Origin: Cercis canadensis
Taxonomy: Eukaryota; Streptophyta; Magnoliopsida; Fabales; Fabaceae
Direction of reading: 5' to 3'
Assembly: GCA_003255065.1 (NCBI GenBank)
Contig: QAOA01000253.1
Coordinates: 117,812-181,811, forward strand
DNA length: 64,000 nucleotides
Below are positions 1 to 13,114 of this stretch, one piece after another. Numbering within the stretch: the stretch's first letter is position 1; each line of letters begins with the position of its first letter. The notes beneath the pieces are model-generated. The model did not search any database. It had not been told where the DNA came from and saw nothing but the letters and a program-made list of their open reading frames with translations. Position numbers and translations under genes: made by a program.

Positions 1-1950
1 TTTTTTTTGAATGTGTGGTTGTGAATGTGAGATGGCACTGCATTTTTCAATGTCACGCCTAGAGTATAATAATCATGGTCTTGAATAGTTTAGTTAACGT
101 TTGTAAGTGTCAAGTGTAACTACACGCATTTTAAGAAAACTACATCATATATATATGGATGATTTTTGCTACTCTCAAATCTCAATACTTTTATTTTTCA
201 ATATGAAACCACTCTTTAAACGTGCACGTGCTATACGGAGTATATCGGACCACTGGGTCAAGATTTGTAGCAGTAAAGTAAAGTTTTGATTTTAGGTAGC
301 TCTAATTAAATGTATCATTCATTACCACGTGGACATCGTGAAAATAGGTATTGCTCTCATTATTATTAGGTCCACTCCTGAACTAGGTAAAATTGTCAAA
401 ATATTCAGGGTAACTGGATTAACACGTTGAACTGAAGAAGCAATTAGGTTCTACTTACAAGTTACAAAGTCACAATTAATGGTTAGTGTGTGTAGGGTCG
501 GAGCCAGCCAAGATCAAATGCTTGAAGAGCCTCTTTTTTTCTTTTGTTTTTGGTAAGGAAATAAGAACCATTTCATATGACTACTTCTGGTCATTAGCAT
601 GAAAATATATATTTATTTATTTTTTAATATTTTTGGTTACGATTTTAGGTTTAAACATGAGAATTATAAATTATGAGGATAATCTTAGTATCACTCGACT
701 ACAAGTAGTTTGGTAGCATATATTTATTCTAAAAACGTGCTTAGATGAAAAAAAAATTAACATAATATTATGACATTTTATATAAAAATAATAAATTTGA
801 TTAACATTAGTTTTAAAGTAAGCGTAAAAGTAAAAAAAAAAAAAAATGGTTTTGCTTATTTTATTAAATAATGTTACTTTCATGTTGAGAAAATCCTTCT
901 AATATATTTAGTAAAATTTGATTCTAACAAAGAAAATCTTTTTTTTTTTTATCATAAGTAAATTTAATTTTTAGTTTAGAAATAACATTATATCTTTACA
1001 CCTTCGCTTCTAAACTTAATTTATTACGTAAGATAACTTTTCAAACGAATTATTAATGGGTCAAATCAAACCTTAATTATTGAGGACTTCAGGTGCACTC
1101 TATTAGTAATCTGTTTATACATGCAAGGAAAAAACAAATATGCTATTGATTTCATTCTTGGATTTACAGTATGAGTGGACATGCTATTAGGTTCTTTTAC
1201 GAATATTTAATTATGTAGGGAGGTGTATTTTTTGGACTCTTCCTCTGAAAAAGACATTGAAATTGAATTATTGAAAGACAACAAGATATATTGGATAGAA
1301 TTACTACGTGGGATTCATATTTCTAAATCTATAGTCTGTTGAAAAAGTGTCCATACAATGAATCAGCAGCGCCCAGATGACAATTGACAAGATAATAACA
1401 TCACTATGTTGCTTAGCCCAAAAACAAAAGACAAAAGGTTTTTTTTTTTTTTTTTCTCTTCCTCTTCCCAAATAAAAATTATTTATTGATGTAAGTGAGA
1501 CAAATTTTACATTTTCTATCAACTTTATGTAACAGTTATATCAGATTATCAGTTAATGTAGCTATTAAATCAGATTTACATATTAAAAATAAACTGAAAG
1601 AGAGAGATAGTGTAAAAGGTTTACGAGTTAAAAAAAAAAAGTTGAGATACTAATAATTTTATTCTTGCTTAACATAAGAAAATAATTGAGGATTGAAACA
1701 ATGCTTCATTGGTTGCATTTGATTCAAGTTGGGGCAAGTAAGATATGGGAAATCTTGCATCAAATATCATGTAATCAGGGAATCATACATAAAATAAAGG
1801 AGCTAATTTTAAAATGTTAAATGATTGACCGAATACAATAACAATACAGGGAACCATTTCACGTAGTAACTTGTGTGATGATCAATCTCCTGGCAAAAGA
1901 GCAAAAGAGCAAAAGGAGTATTGACTTTAATAAAAGTAGATCCAACAACT
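1..1950. other. AT-rich intergenic DNA, no gene seen
   Basis: Open frames here are short (60-72 codons), low-complexity and lack recognisable motifs. The stretch holds many A/T homopolymers (for example 829-845, 1440-1455, 1629-1640) and no RNA gene I recognise. Confidence 0.6.
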
Positions 1951-1953
1951 GGT

Positions 1954-2187
1954 TCATTTTACAATGCTATCTTCAAACTCTCTCACTCCCACTTTGATGG
2001 AGCCGTTGCCGTTAGAACCAAAGTGTGCCCGTGTTTGCACAAAAGCTGCCCCCACATTGCATCTGATGTTTCTTTTTGTAACAACTAACAAGGCTGCCAC
2101 TGTTTCACAAACACAGAACAAATCGATTGCCAATAACAACGAGAAAAGGACGGAGTGATTTGTGAAATTAATCTGATTTCTTTGCAA
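1954..2187 (-). CDS. Hypothetical small secreted peptide (77 aa), unproven
   Basis: I do not recognise this product. The single-exon frame encodes 77 residues. A polar start is followed by a hydrophobic stretch at about residues 12-36 (SVLFSLLLAIDLFCVC region) that could be a signal peptide, then a short basic and Gly/Asn-containing tail ending in EDSIVK. On the minus strand a TATA-like TTTATAAGG lies at about 2288-2296, roughly 100 nt upstream of the ATG, a plausible promoter spacing. Against it, an antisense frame of similar length overlaps it and no peptide-hormone motif is visible. It lies next to the left end of a Mutator-like element. It could easily be a chance ORF. Confidence 0.25.
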   Translation of the reverse strand: MQRNQINFTNHSVLFSLLLAIDLFCVCETVAALLVVTKRNIRCNVGAAFVQTRAHFGSNGNGSIKVGVREFEDSIVK

Positions 2188-2320
2188 ATTCTCATTTCAT
2201 CAGTTAAAAAGAAAAAGCTTTTATATGCCTCATTAGCTAATCGTAGAGCTTTTATCTCCATAGGCATGCTTATCAATCTTTAGAGTCCCTTATAAATGTC
2301 CGCACCAAAAAAATGAGCAC

Positions 2321-3144
2321 CCCTAAAATACTATTTTGGTTCTTCACTTTTGAATATATTATCAATTTTGTTTTTGAGTATAAAGTATTCTCATTTTCGT
2401 CCCTGACTCATCTGTTTTGCTTCAATAAAATTATTTATCAAATTGCCATCTAAATGAGTAACAGAAATACTGATTTGGGCTATTAAACGGTGATGTGCCG
2501 CAATCAATTGTCAAGTCAAACACTTTACTTGCCAAATCATACTAGTTGAGCTAAAAACGATGCCGTTTGGCAAGTGGGCAAAATGTTGGCCCAGTCATCT
2601 TCTTCACCATAGCTGCTGCACTCCACTATTGATGACCCATCCGAAATAGTTGGACTTTGGCCTAGAAGACTCGACCAAACACCACGCTCCTTTCAGCTTC
2701 CTCTTCCTCTCTCTTTCTCTCTTTGTCCTTAACTCTCTTGTCTGTATATTATCCCACAAACCAAAGTATATCAAAATGAAAGATTGAAGACAAAAGTAAA
2801 CAAATTTGAGACCCCAACTCAAAAAGCACTTAAATAGAAATATCAAGAATTAGCATAAAGTTCCATTAAAACGAGCAAATAGTCAACAAACACTTATAAT
2901 TGGAGAGCTTTGAGAAACTTCTTGTGCTCCTGCTTTGTCCGAGTACGACACTGTATTGGTGGTGGCATTGTTTTGAGCTCCATTGGTGTGATTTGGTAAG
3001 TGGAGTGTTTGACTTGGCATTTAACGGTGACACGACACTTTTTTATTGAATCCAAATAAATGAGTTAGGGGATGAAATTGAGAATACTTTTTACTCAGGA
3101 CAAAATTGATAATGTCTTCAAGGGACCAAATCAGTATTTTAATC
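2321..3144. mobile_element. Non-autonomous Mutator-like element (MULE/MuMITE)
   Basis: The two ends are long inverted repeats of roughly 200-230 bp. The left arm (about 2321-2550) matches the reverse complement of the right arm (about 2985-3144), with shared blocks such as TAAAATACT near the tip, TATCAATTTTGT, AAGTATTCTCA and AAGTCAAACACT. The element is bounded by a direct 10-bp repeat AAATGAGCAC at 2311-2320 and 3145-3154. Long TIRs plus a 9-11 bp target duplication are the signature of Mutator-type transposons. The core (about 2551-2984) has no transposase-like frame, so the copy must have moved in trans. It contains the palindrome AAACGATGCCGTTT at 2555-2568. Confidence 0.75.
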
Positions 3145-3809
3145 AAATGAGCACTCTTTTAACAACAACATATTGACTTAATTTCAGATCTAATCCAATT
3201 AAATGTGGACGTGTTCCTGATTCCTAAATGCAGAATTGCAAACATCCTAAGATGCAATATTGTGACCCCATTGCTTTTCTTCCCTTCAATTTTTGGGTAA
3301 TTATTATTAGTTGGAAGATAAACAAATAGGTGGATAATTGTTAATTTTAGTGGTTTAACACTTAATTGGGTATTGACTTAATTGACTGTTGAACAAAATT
3401 CAACCCATGCCTGCGTTTATAGTTATTAATGATTTGTTTGATTAAAATTGAAGAAAGAAGCGGAGTGTAATTACCAAGAAAAAAAATCAGTAAGAAATAT
3501 TAATTATAATCTCTCTCTCTGTAATCAGCAACCATAGTTCATAATGTGAAGGAGAATTAAACTCAGAGAAAGGTTATTTTTTGAAGAAAATTAATTACTA
3601 TTGGACAACAGACAATTGAAAAAGGAGTAGTAGAACTAGAAATCATAGCACTCAAGAAGCAAGGGGCAAACAAAAGGCATCTAGAGCCATTTTTCTTTTG
3701 GAGTTTCTAAGTGACTGCATTCCATTCCATTTGCAAAATGACACTCACCAGCTTGCCCTCGTCAATTAGGATATTGCCAATCTTTTCTAGCAGACACACG
3801 ATTAAGAAA

Positions 3810-3971
3810 GAAGGTTACATGTGAAGAATGCCAATTCATGGGTTGGGGGTGAGGGTCCTCCAAGTCCAAACCAAGATAAATACAAATTTAGAAGGTTGCA
3901 TGTGAAGAATGCCAATCCATGGGTTGGGGGTGAGGGTCCTCCAAGTCCAGACCATGATAAATACAAATTTA
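3810..3971. repeat. 81-bp tandem duplication (two copies)
   Basis: Two adjacent 81-bp units (3810-3890 and 3891-3971) share almost all bases, including GGGTTGGGGGTGAGGGTCCT. The period is divisible by three, so an open frame runs through both copies, but nothing else suggests coding. Confidence 0.8.
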
Positions 3972-5136
3972 GGTGCCTAATTGTTCTATTATATATATGG
4001 GAATGGTCTCTAGACCTGGAGTAGACAGCACTGCACAATGCAGTATAATTGAGTGTACATGGGATGTCATGTCCCCGTCACAGTATCGAAGATGCCAAAC
4101 GCCGAAAGCTCATATCCTATAGTTGTCATGATGCTGTTTGATTAAAGCATGAGCATCCGTGAATGAGAACCCAGTGGACCCCACACCCCTCTAACTACTA
4201 TCACAATTTTGTTCTTCCATCCCATGTGCACCCACTTACACGTGCCTTTTCTCATAATAACACCTCAAACTTTTTTAAATTCTTATACGCAAATTTAAAA
4301 ATTAAACATTCACAATGGATTGTTGCAGTTGCCCTTACAATCAATTCCTTATAAAGTATATATAATTGCATAAGTCTTAAATGTTTAAATCTGCAAAATA
4401 ACCACCTATTCCTACATTTAAGAATATGGGTCATTTTTTTTTTTGAAAGAATGTTCAAGAAAATTCAAAACTCATATTCTACAATGGTATACTACTCTCA
4501 GTAGCAATAACATACTTGAGCATAGGATACCATAGAGCTTAGCGGATTTTTTTAATCCTAACCATTGATTGAACTAACCGCAAGGGGCATATGCATTTCT
4601 TTTTCAAATTAAGGTCAGTGTGACCATTATAGGTGAAAACAGGGCCTATAACCATGACCACTCAGTTTAATGGTGAACCCTTTTAACCATGACCCAAAAG
4701 AAGTACCCCTTGAACCCAGTATTTGAAGAGCCCATTTATAAACGGCCCAAAATAAAGCCAGAGTACTAGCCAGATTTTGTCTAACATGAATGAACCTAAT
4801 CACAAAATAGTCAAAACTCACGGACTTTAGGCCCACTTCGCAAGGATAATGTAAAATAATAATACAGTTCCTGCAAAAAGACGTTGCTGATTATGATTTG
4901 ACTGTACGCTTACTAAGCAAGACTGCAGACAACGCAACACACCCCATCCCTTCTAGCACACTAACCAATAAAACCACGCCACTTAAGGATACAGCAGCGC
5001 CGATTGTACAAAACTACCCTCCAAGATGCTGCGCTAAATTACCAAAACGCCATCCTTTTTTTTTTTTTGCCATACTATCTTCTTGTTCTTATCTTCCTTC
5101 TCTGGTCGATCTTTTCACAACTCAGTGCTCCAAATC
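3972..5136. other. Intergenic region and MCCA promoter/5' leader
   Basis: No separate gene is visible. The last 250 bases before the MCCA start are less AT-rich, contain CCAATAAAAC (4965-4974) and a T-run with pyrimidine-rich leader (5056-5110), and probably hold the promoter and 5' UTR. The TATA box and transcription start cannot be placed with confidence. Confidence 0.5.
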
Positions 5137-8100
5137 ATGGCATCCATGGCTTCCTTCATCATTCTTCGTAGGAGACTTAGCAACAGACCCTTCTGTGTCC
5201 ACGTACGAGCCTTCTCCGAGTTTTCATCGGCGGGGGAGAAACCCACCCAACAACGCATAGAGAAAATTCTGATAGCCAACAGAGGGGAAATAGCTTGCAG
5301 AATCATGAGGACCGCAAAGAGGCTTGGAATACGAACTGTTGCAGTTTATAGTGATGCTGATAAGGACGCACTGCACGTCAAGTCGGCTGACGAGGCTATA
5401 CGTATCGGCCCACCTCCTGCTCGGTTGAGTTACTTGAATGGATCCTCAATTGTTGATGCTGCCATACGTACTGGTGCGCAGGTGAGCCCTGCAATTCTTT
5501 GTTTTTTTTTTTTTTTACGAGAATCTGTGAATAAAGAAAAGGAAAATTGAGTAAGTGAGGATCTTTGCATTAGTTTAACTGTAGGATTCGATTTCCATTT
5601 GCTTTTAGTTACAGCTTTTGCAAGTTAACAAACACTTGATCTTTGCATAAGCGAGCTAAACTGATAAATATTACTTCATTCTTGTTTAAAATAGCAATGT
5701 GATTGTGTACTTGTTAATCCTATAAATATGCTGCTTAATTTTAGCCGATTGGGATGCAAGCATAATGGGTAATTAAGCATTGCATATTTATAGTTTCAAT
5801 GGTGATCTTGAAATTATTTTTCTTATCAATGATATAGTATCTTAAAACATGTTCTGATTATATATTCCGCTACTCAGGACTCCTTTTTGCTTGGTTGCTT
5901 TTTAACGGTCAATAAGTTGGCAAAAGTTGCATAAGTGTGGAACGGCTTGCTATTTATTGTATTGTTATGTAATGTGTGTTTCTTGATGTCACCATAATTG
6001 ATACCATATGTTTCTAGTACTCGTAGACAGTTGATTGGTTAAAATTTTCGACATGCTATTCAGAATGGATGTGTTCTTTTGGTGATTAGGCTATCCACCC
6101 TGGATATGGTTTCCTCTCCGAAAGTGCTGAATTTGCCAAGCTTTGTGAAGATAAGGATCTTACGTTTATAGGCCCTCCGGCATCTGCCATCCGTGATATG
6201 GGTGACAAGAGGTATGATAGACAGCTTCTAATCTCAACCTGATCTCATATTTTAAGTTTTTTCTTAAATTTGAATTTCATAAGTGGTTCCCAAGTAGAGG
6301 TTAGAAGTGGGAGGTTGGCAGCCAATAATAAAGTTTTATGTTGAAATTCATTGCTCTGTTCATGTCTTACTTATTATAAGCACCAGCTATAATGTATCCA
6401 TGTTTGCAAAAGATAATTATTGACACTATACTTATATTGTTTTCATAATCATCTACTTAGTAATCCAGTACTTGCAACTGAATATGAAATTTGAAGTTCC
6501 CAGCCAGCTTAGCATTTTCTACAGTGCAACAGAGATCCGGGTGAGTTTATTGAGGGAGTGAAATAATTTTAGTAATTTTAAGAGAATACTATCCTCCTTC
6601 TATTAACCCTTCAAGTGTGCCTCTCCTTGACTGTAAGAATCCATGTGACACATTTTGATCCCTCCCTTCATTGTGTGGCATGCTTACCCTTTTATCTGCA
6701 TAAGATATACTGTAAAGCACCTTTTCAACTGATCAATGTTTTTATACATCCATCAGTGCATCAAAGAGAATAATGGGGGCAGCAGGGGTACCACTTGTGC
6801 CTGGATATCATGGAGATAAACAAGATATTGATAAAATGAAGTTGGAAGCTAACAAAATTGGGTATCCAATCTTAATAAAGCCAACCCATGGAGGTGGAGG
6901 AAAGGTGCATGTTACCTTGATATTTATTCTTATACAAGTTATTACACTTCATAATCCTTAATGCCAGGGTGTGGCACTTTTATATTTTTCTATTCAATTT
7001 ACTTTCTGAGCTAAGTGATAATTTATCAATCATTGTGTTTGCCTACTTTGTAAAATGTATTACCTAGAGCATTTAGGCCACTTCAAAATGTTAACATAAT
7101 GCAACTCATAATTGGAATGTGTAAGCACTATTTAAAGAACATGGATTTGTAACATGTTTAAGAGTTTAAATTTATTTTAAGAATTACAAGTTTCTTTTAT
7201 AGTGAAAACAGGTGAGAAAAAGATTAATAATGATTTATGAGATTACAATTTCATTTAGATGAAATTTTGACAATGTGCACATTATAGGGTATGAGGATTG
7301 TGCACTCACCGGATGAATTTGTTGAAGCCTTTTTAGCAGCACAACGTGAGGCAGCTGCTTCTTTTGGTATCAACACGATATTGCTGGAGAAGTATATTAT
7401 AAGACCAAGGCACATAGAAGTCCAGGTATTTCTATTGATTTCATTTAGTTCTGAGATCATGCTTTCTGTCCTCCATAATTTTGCTGGAAAGATGGTGTTT
7501 AAATAATGGAGAAACCATGAAGGTTCATGAATGAATCTCGTCATTGTCTCACTGACTTGAGTTTTAATAACAGATTACTTTCTGTTTGATATCATAGATA
7601 TTTGGGGACAAGCATGGGAATGTTCTGCATTTGTATGAGAGAGATTGCAGTGTGCAGAGAAGACATCAAAAAATAATTGAAGAAGCTCCAGCCGTAAGGA
7701 TTACATTCCATGTGCTCAATATTAATTAATTACTATTTTTAACTTTACTGGAGTTGTGAGTTTGTAATAAGAAGTTTATTCATGCAGCCGAATGTTTCTT
7801 CTGATTTTCGTGACCACTTGGGTCAAGCTGCTGTCTCTGCAGCAAAGGTAAAGTCCTGGACTTCAAGTTGCAAACTGTTTTTATACAGCGACTTGCAATA
7901 ATGTAATTGAGCTATGAGGGATCTGAAGTTACCATGCATGTCTTCTACTGAGGATAGATAACAGATCAGGACCATCTTTTTTTGAAATTTCATCATCTAT
8001 TTTTCTTTTCCCCTCTAAAAATTGTATCAGTATTTGCTTTCTTGAAAATCATCTCTAGTATCAATCAGTCAATGTTGGAGAAACTATATTAGTTATACTT

Positions 8101-11100
8101 ATATAATTAATATTGCTTAATTCATCATAATGATTTTAGAATGTGATGTTCATGCTACCACTAAGCCAAATTGATGGTTCTCTGGATTTAGCAAGGATAT
8201 TTGCTCTTTCTAGTTGTGAAGTCCTGTCCTTGTGCTTTTCACTAATTGATTCTGTGCAATTGTGAAACTGCAGATCATGAGAAGAGGTTTCAAAGGAAAA
8301 TAAAAATTCTATATGGTGCTAAGTAGTCCTCTTTGTTTAAATCACAATCAACCACCGTATTGGAGTAATTTAGACTTCTCTTTGCCTCCCAATTATTTTA
8401 TTTATTTATTTTCACACGGTCTCTTGGGTAGGCTGTAAAATTTATTTTCTTTTCTTCTTCTACTTTATTTTCTTGCTTTCTGTTGGGCTTCTAGTCTGAT
8501 TTGTAAATTTCTTCGTGCGAAATTATTAGTTTTGTCTTGTTCAAAAATATCATAATCTCTCCTTAGTAGAATTCTGAACTGTAATAAATGATCCTTATTT
8601 CTATTTTGGGGAGAAGCAGAGCATTTTTTTCTTTTTTAAATTTCTTTTGTTGTTAATCTTTAGGTGGTTCTCCTAATATCTTCATTTCGGTATCATCCAC
8701 TGATTTCAAGTTTCTTTCTGATGCCTGAAGGCAGTTAATTATTATAATGCTGGGACTGTGGAGTTTATAGTTGATACGGTCTCTGGCCAGTTTTACTTTA
8801 TGGAGATGAATACACGTCTTCAGGTGCTTGGATTAATTTTTACTGTCACTTTGTCTTAAAATTAATAGGGTTAGCAGAAGTATAACATGTGGCATATTAA
8901 TATAGGTTGAGCATCCTGTCACAGAGATGATTGTTGGTCAAGATCTTGTAGAATGGCAAATCCGTGTTGCCAATGGAGAAGCCCTTCCCTTGTGTCAGTC
9001 AGAAGTGCCCTTATCAGGTGATTATGCTTGGTTGGGGTTGGCTTTGGTTCTATGATGAAGGCTTCAATGTAACCAGAGCCTGATAACTACAGGAAAATAT
9101 TTGATGATTTGTGAGTGGACCTAAGTTGAAAGCAGGATAGCCCTTGGTTGATTAACTATTTACTTCTGCAATTGGGTTCATTTCTGAGTGGGCCACCAAA
9201 AAAGAAAAGTTACCTGTCTCTTAAACTAGAATAAGGCACCTTGAGGTTTGAAGATACTATTTGTCTTATACACTGAGGTGATCACGGAGGTCATAAATTG
9301 CTGACAGGACTTTTTCTAAAAAAAAATATTCTTTGCATGGATTAAAAACTGGAATGGAGGCTACTATTTATGCCTAATTGCTGGATAGGATAATCGTGGT
9401 TCCATCCTCGAAATTTATCCAATCTACTAAGCTTTACCAATTTTAATTATGAAAACAAACTGGTTTTATTAAAAAAAATGAAAGAAAGATACAGAAAAAA
9501 TTGTATAAAGCAATAATTAATGACTTTGAACTTGTTAATTAACTTATTATACTAGTGTGAGAACATGTGTGAAACTTTGCACTTCTAAAATTAGCTTTTG
9601 TATTTTATGATTATAGGTCACGCTTTTGAAGCTAGAATCTATGCTGAAAATGTTCCAAAGGGATTTCTTCCGGCAACTGGAGTTCTTCATCATTATCATC
9701 ATATTCCTGTCTCGTCCACAGGTCAGTTACACTATGATAGCTGAGTAAATTATCTGTGGTGAATTTGGAGATCTCCTTACTTTTTCCAATTGGAAAACCA
9801 TGAAACTTAAAAATAATTTGCTGGGCCTTTCTTGGTTACATACTGTATGTCTTCCATTCTAACAGTCCGGGTGGAGACTGGAGTTAAACAAGGAGACACT
9901 GTTAGCATGCATTATGATCCAATGATTGCTAAGCTTGTGGTGTGGGGAGAAAATCGTGCTGCAGCCTTGGTCAAACTGAAGGATTGCTTATCAGAGTTTC
10001 AGGTATACCTACGTTTAGCAACACTTCCACCATTGTGCATTGTGAAGTTATCATGGTCATGGTTGCAATTTTTGCAGTAACCTGCACTTGTTTTTGTTGT
10101 GAGATGTCTTTTAGATTTACACTGTGTTAGATCTCACATTTATTACCTTTAGGGCCAAGGGTGGTGGGACGGTTTGATCTATGTAGACATACAGAGGAAA
10201 CTATATAATTTCTCACCCCCTTGGAGAAAACAAAAATTTTTGAATCAGAATTTGACTACCCTTATATCAAGCTGGGTTCTCCCCTCCAGAAAAATTCTTT
10301 TAATTGTGAATCACTCTTTTTTTCCAGTTGTATTTCACCTTTTAGAAATCTTGCTCCTCATTTAAATTGTTAATACCTTCTCCCACAGGTTGCAGGTCTA
10401 CCAACCAATATCAACTTTCTTCTAAAGCTTGCTAACCACTGGGCATTTGAAAATGGCAAAGTGGAGACTCATTTCATTGATAATTATAAAGAAGACCTCT
10501 TTGTTGATCCGAACAATTTGGTGCTAGCAAAAGAAGCTTATGAAGCTGCTAGACTTAGTGCATCCCTACTGGCTGCATGTCTCATTGAGAAAGAGCATTT
10601 CATATTAAGGAGAAATCCCCCTGGTAAATTATCTTCTTCTTGTATAATGTATCTGAGTTGTTTCTAGAAATCTTTGGGATTTACATTTGCCAGTGTCTTC
10701 AGGGGCCAGCTGCTTACTCTCTATATGGTATAGTTCTCCACCTTTTAGAATCCATCATCAACCTAAGCGTAAAATGGAACTTGTGTGGGATAATGAATAT
10801 GATAGTGGTAGCTCAAAGCTCTTGAACCTTACAATTAGTTATCAGCCTGATGGGAGATACGTGATTGAGGTAGGATCTAACTATATATGTGCACTAGTAA
10901 TTATTTTCTTTTATTTTATTTTATTGTGCTACTGTTCTGTAGTTTTTATGTTTAGACTCGAGATACTATCATATACTTTCAGATAGAAGAGAATGAATCT
11001 GCAGTTTTGGAAGTCAAAGCAACATATGTAGAAGATAATTATTTTAGAGTTGAAACTGATGGTGTAAGCAAGGATATTAACCTAGCTGTTTACTCCAAGG

Positions 11101-12154
11101 TAAATCTCTTCCTCTACATGCATCATTTAGAGTGTATATGGATTGGTTTTGATGAAATTCTCTGGTGCTATATCTCATCATTAAAAATCTCAATATGCTT
11201 AATTCCACTTGGGATTGTCAGGACCAGATTAGGCATATTCACATATGGCAAGGGTCATATCATCATTATTTTCGAGAGAAACTAGGGCTTGAGTTGTCTG
11301 AGGATGAAGAATCCCAACATAGACCCAAATTTGAAACAGCAGCCCACCCTCAAGGGACTGTTGTGGCCCCCATGGCAGGCTTGGTGGTTAAGGTTCTGGT
11401 GAAGAACAAGACAAAAGTGGAAGAGGGACAACCTGTTTTAGTTTTAGAAGCAATGAAGATGGAGGTTTGTACAGTTGCTCATTATGTCTTGAAAACTCAC
11501 CCCTCTCTATTCAGGAAGTTATAACTTATTTTCGTGTATTCTATTACTAGCATGTTGTAAAGGCACCATCATCTGGCTATGTGCATGGGCTTCTAGTTGC
11601 AGCAGGCGACCAGGTTTCTGATGGTAGTGTTCTTTTCAGTGTAAAGGTTAGTTTATTGCCTTTGCTATTCTTCACATTGGTTATGGCCTGGTTTTATTTA
11701 ACTAGATTATTGGCGCTAGTATGCAAGTTGAGAACATAATAGCATAACAGTGTATGGATAACCATCCTATAGGATAGGTTCTGTTTATATAAGTCTTTAT
11801 TATTTATGTTTACTTCGTCGCATAGGTTTGACTTATAACACTTGGTACAGAATGCATGTTCCTTCTGTAAACTAACTTAATTTGTCAGTTCAGTATTTAC
11901 CTTATCCACAACCGCGCCCACCTACCCCCCCCCNNNNNNNNNNNNNNNNNNNNNNNNNNNNNNNNNNNNNNNNNNNNNNNNNNNNNNNNNNNNNNNNNNN
12001 NNNNNNNNNNNNNNNNNNNNNNNNNNCCCCTCCCTCCCTCCTCAAAAAAAAAAAAGAATGGAATAGTTTTGGTTTACAATGGTCATCTGTAATTTTGGCA
12101 ATTTGTAATGTGTAGTTTACATTTTATAGTTTTGTGCTTGGGCAGGATGAATAA
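5137..12154 (+). CDS. MCCA: Methylcrotonoyl-CoA carboxylase subunit alpha, mitochondrial (16 exons, 740 aa)
   Basis: Biotin-containing subunit of 3-methylcrotonyl-CoA carboxylase, which carboxylates 3-methylcrotonyl-CoA in leucine breakdown in the mitochondrial matrix. Exons: 5137-5481, 6090-6211, 6757-6904, 7288-7425, 7598-7693, 7788-7847, 8731-8823, 8906-9017, 9617-9721, 9866-10002, 10389-10623, 10703-10869, 10983-11099, 11222-11464, 11551-11646, 12146-12154. All introns are GT-AG and the frame closes at 741 codons, close to the roughly 735 aa of plant homologues. A basic, Ser-rich N-terminus (about 1-45) looks like a transit peptide. The biotin carboxylase domain starts at [16 protein letters not shown]. 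The ATP-grasp glycine loop HGGGGKGMR spans exons 3-4 (about 199-208). The biotinyl domain carries EAMKME with the acceptor Lys at about 704. I chose the ATG at 5137; an in-frame ATG at 5083 would put 18 unusual residues before it. The last exon codes only Asp-Glu-stop, behind an intron with a 93-N gap. Confidence 0.96.
11934..12026. other. Assembly gap (93 Ns) in the last MCCA intron
   Basis: The unknown bases lie between two C-rich homopolymers inside the intron before the final MCCA exon. The gap does not touch coding sequence in this model. Confidence 0.95.
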
Positions 12155-12694
12155 AAATAAAACATGGATAACTCCTTCTGTGGGGACCACATTCTGGATG
12201 ATTGAGAAGAATGAAGTAGTCGTCTGAGCTCTTATGACCTCTTACCATGCAGCAGATGGAGTAATACCAACACCAGATAAGAAAGTCCTTATTCTTAAGG
12301 CTTAGCCCACTGAGTACTTGTTCAACAGTTGCCAAGTTTACAAAGGATGTAATGTACATATTCATATTAAAAGATAGATCATATATGGTAGTTCCGCAAG
12401 CCATTGATTCTTCCACCCCCCTCTGCTCCTTCTCAAGGTCTGTTCTTCTGTGATGACTCTTCTAAGCTGAGATGCAAACATATTCAGATCAGATACCCCA
12501 TACACGTGCTCCAGTTTTTATCAATTAGTCACGGATCCCAAATCCGTTGGGAAATAAAACGGTGTAATCTGATGTTTTCTCTTAAAGGCCGTTTGGTTAT
12601 AGAATGCAACTATGCAGGGTTTCCAAAATAAATGACTTTTCAGGTTGGTGTTAAATTTCTTCAACTAAAAAAACAAAGGGGAACCTAAGACTGT

Positions 12695-12763
12695 ATTTAG
12701 GGTTTAGGTTTAGTGTTTAGGATTTAGGGTTTTAGTTTTAGGATTTAAGGTTTAAGGTTTATG
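12695..12763 (+). repeat. Interstitial telomere-like repeat (degenerate TTTAGGG)
   Basis: About ten head-to-tail variants of the plant telomere unit occur here, including TTTAGGG, TTTAGG, TTTAGGATTTAGGG and TTTAAGG. Such short tracts are common in plant leaders and intergenic DNA. Confidence 0.75.
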
Positions 12764-13114
12764 GTCTAGATCTAGGCTTGCAATGATGTCATGATGAAGT
12801 TCTTTCTTGATTCTGGGTATAACTACAAGTATTACACCATTATTGAACAACCTGGATTGTAAAATAAGCTTCAATCATATATGGATGTATATTAATATTT
12901 TGATTTTGGCATTATTACCGGCATAGACGATAGTAAGAGAACGAATCATTCAAGCATATCATTTGGTGAAAAAGGAAATAAAAAAGTGAAATAATAATAG
13001 AAAAACTGAATTTCCATCCTTTTCTGTTCTACTTAGAAATCTCTTCAATCTCTTTATCTTTCTACTTGGAAAGCAATAGGGATAAGGACTTTGATAAATA
13101 TGCATGTAAAACTA

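Noticed and set aside
3802-4038. Frames on both strands through the 81-bp tandem repeat
   Set aside because: Both are open only because the repeat period is a multiple of three; no homology or coding context.
4898-5260. 120-codon plus-strand frame overlapping the MCCA start
   Set aside because: It covers the MCCA leader and first exon in another frame; composition is that of UTR and shadow sequence.
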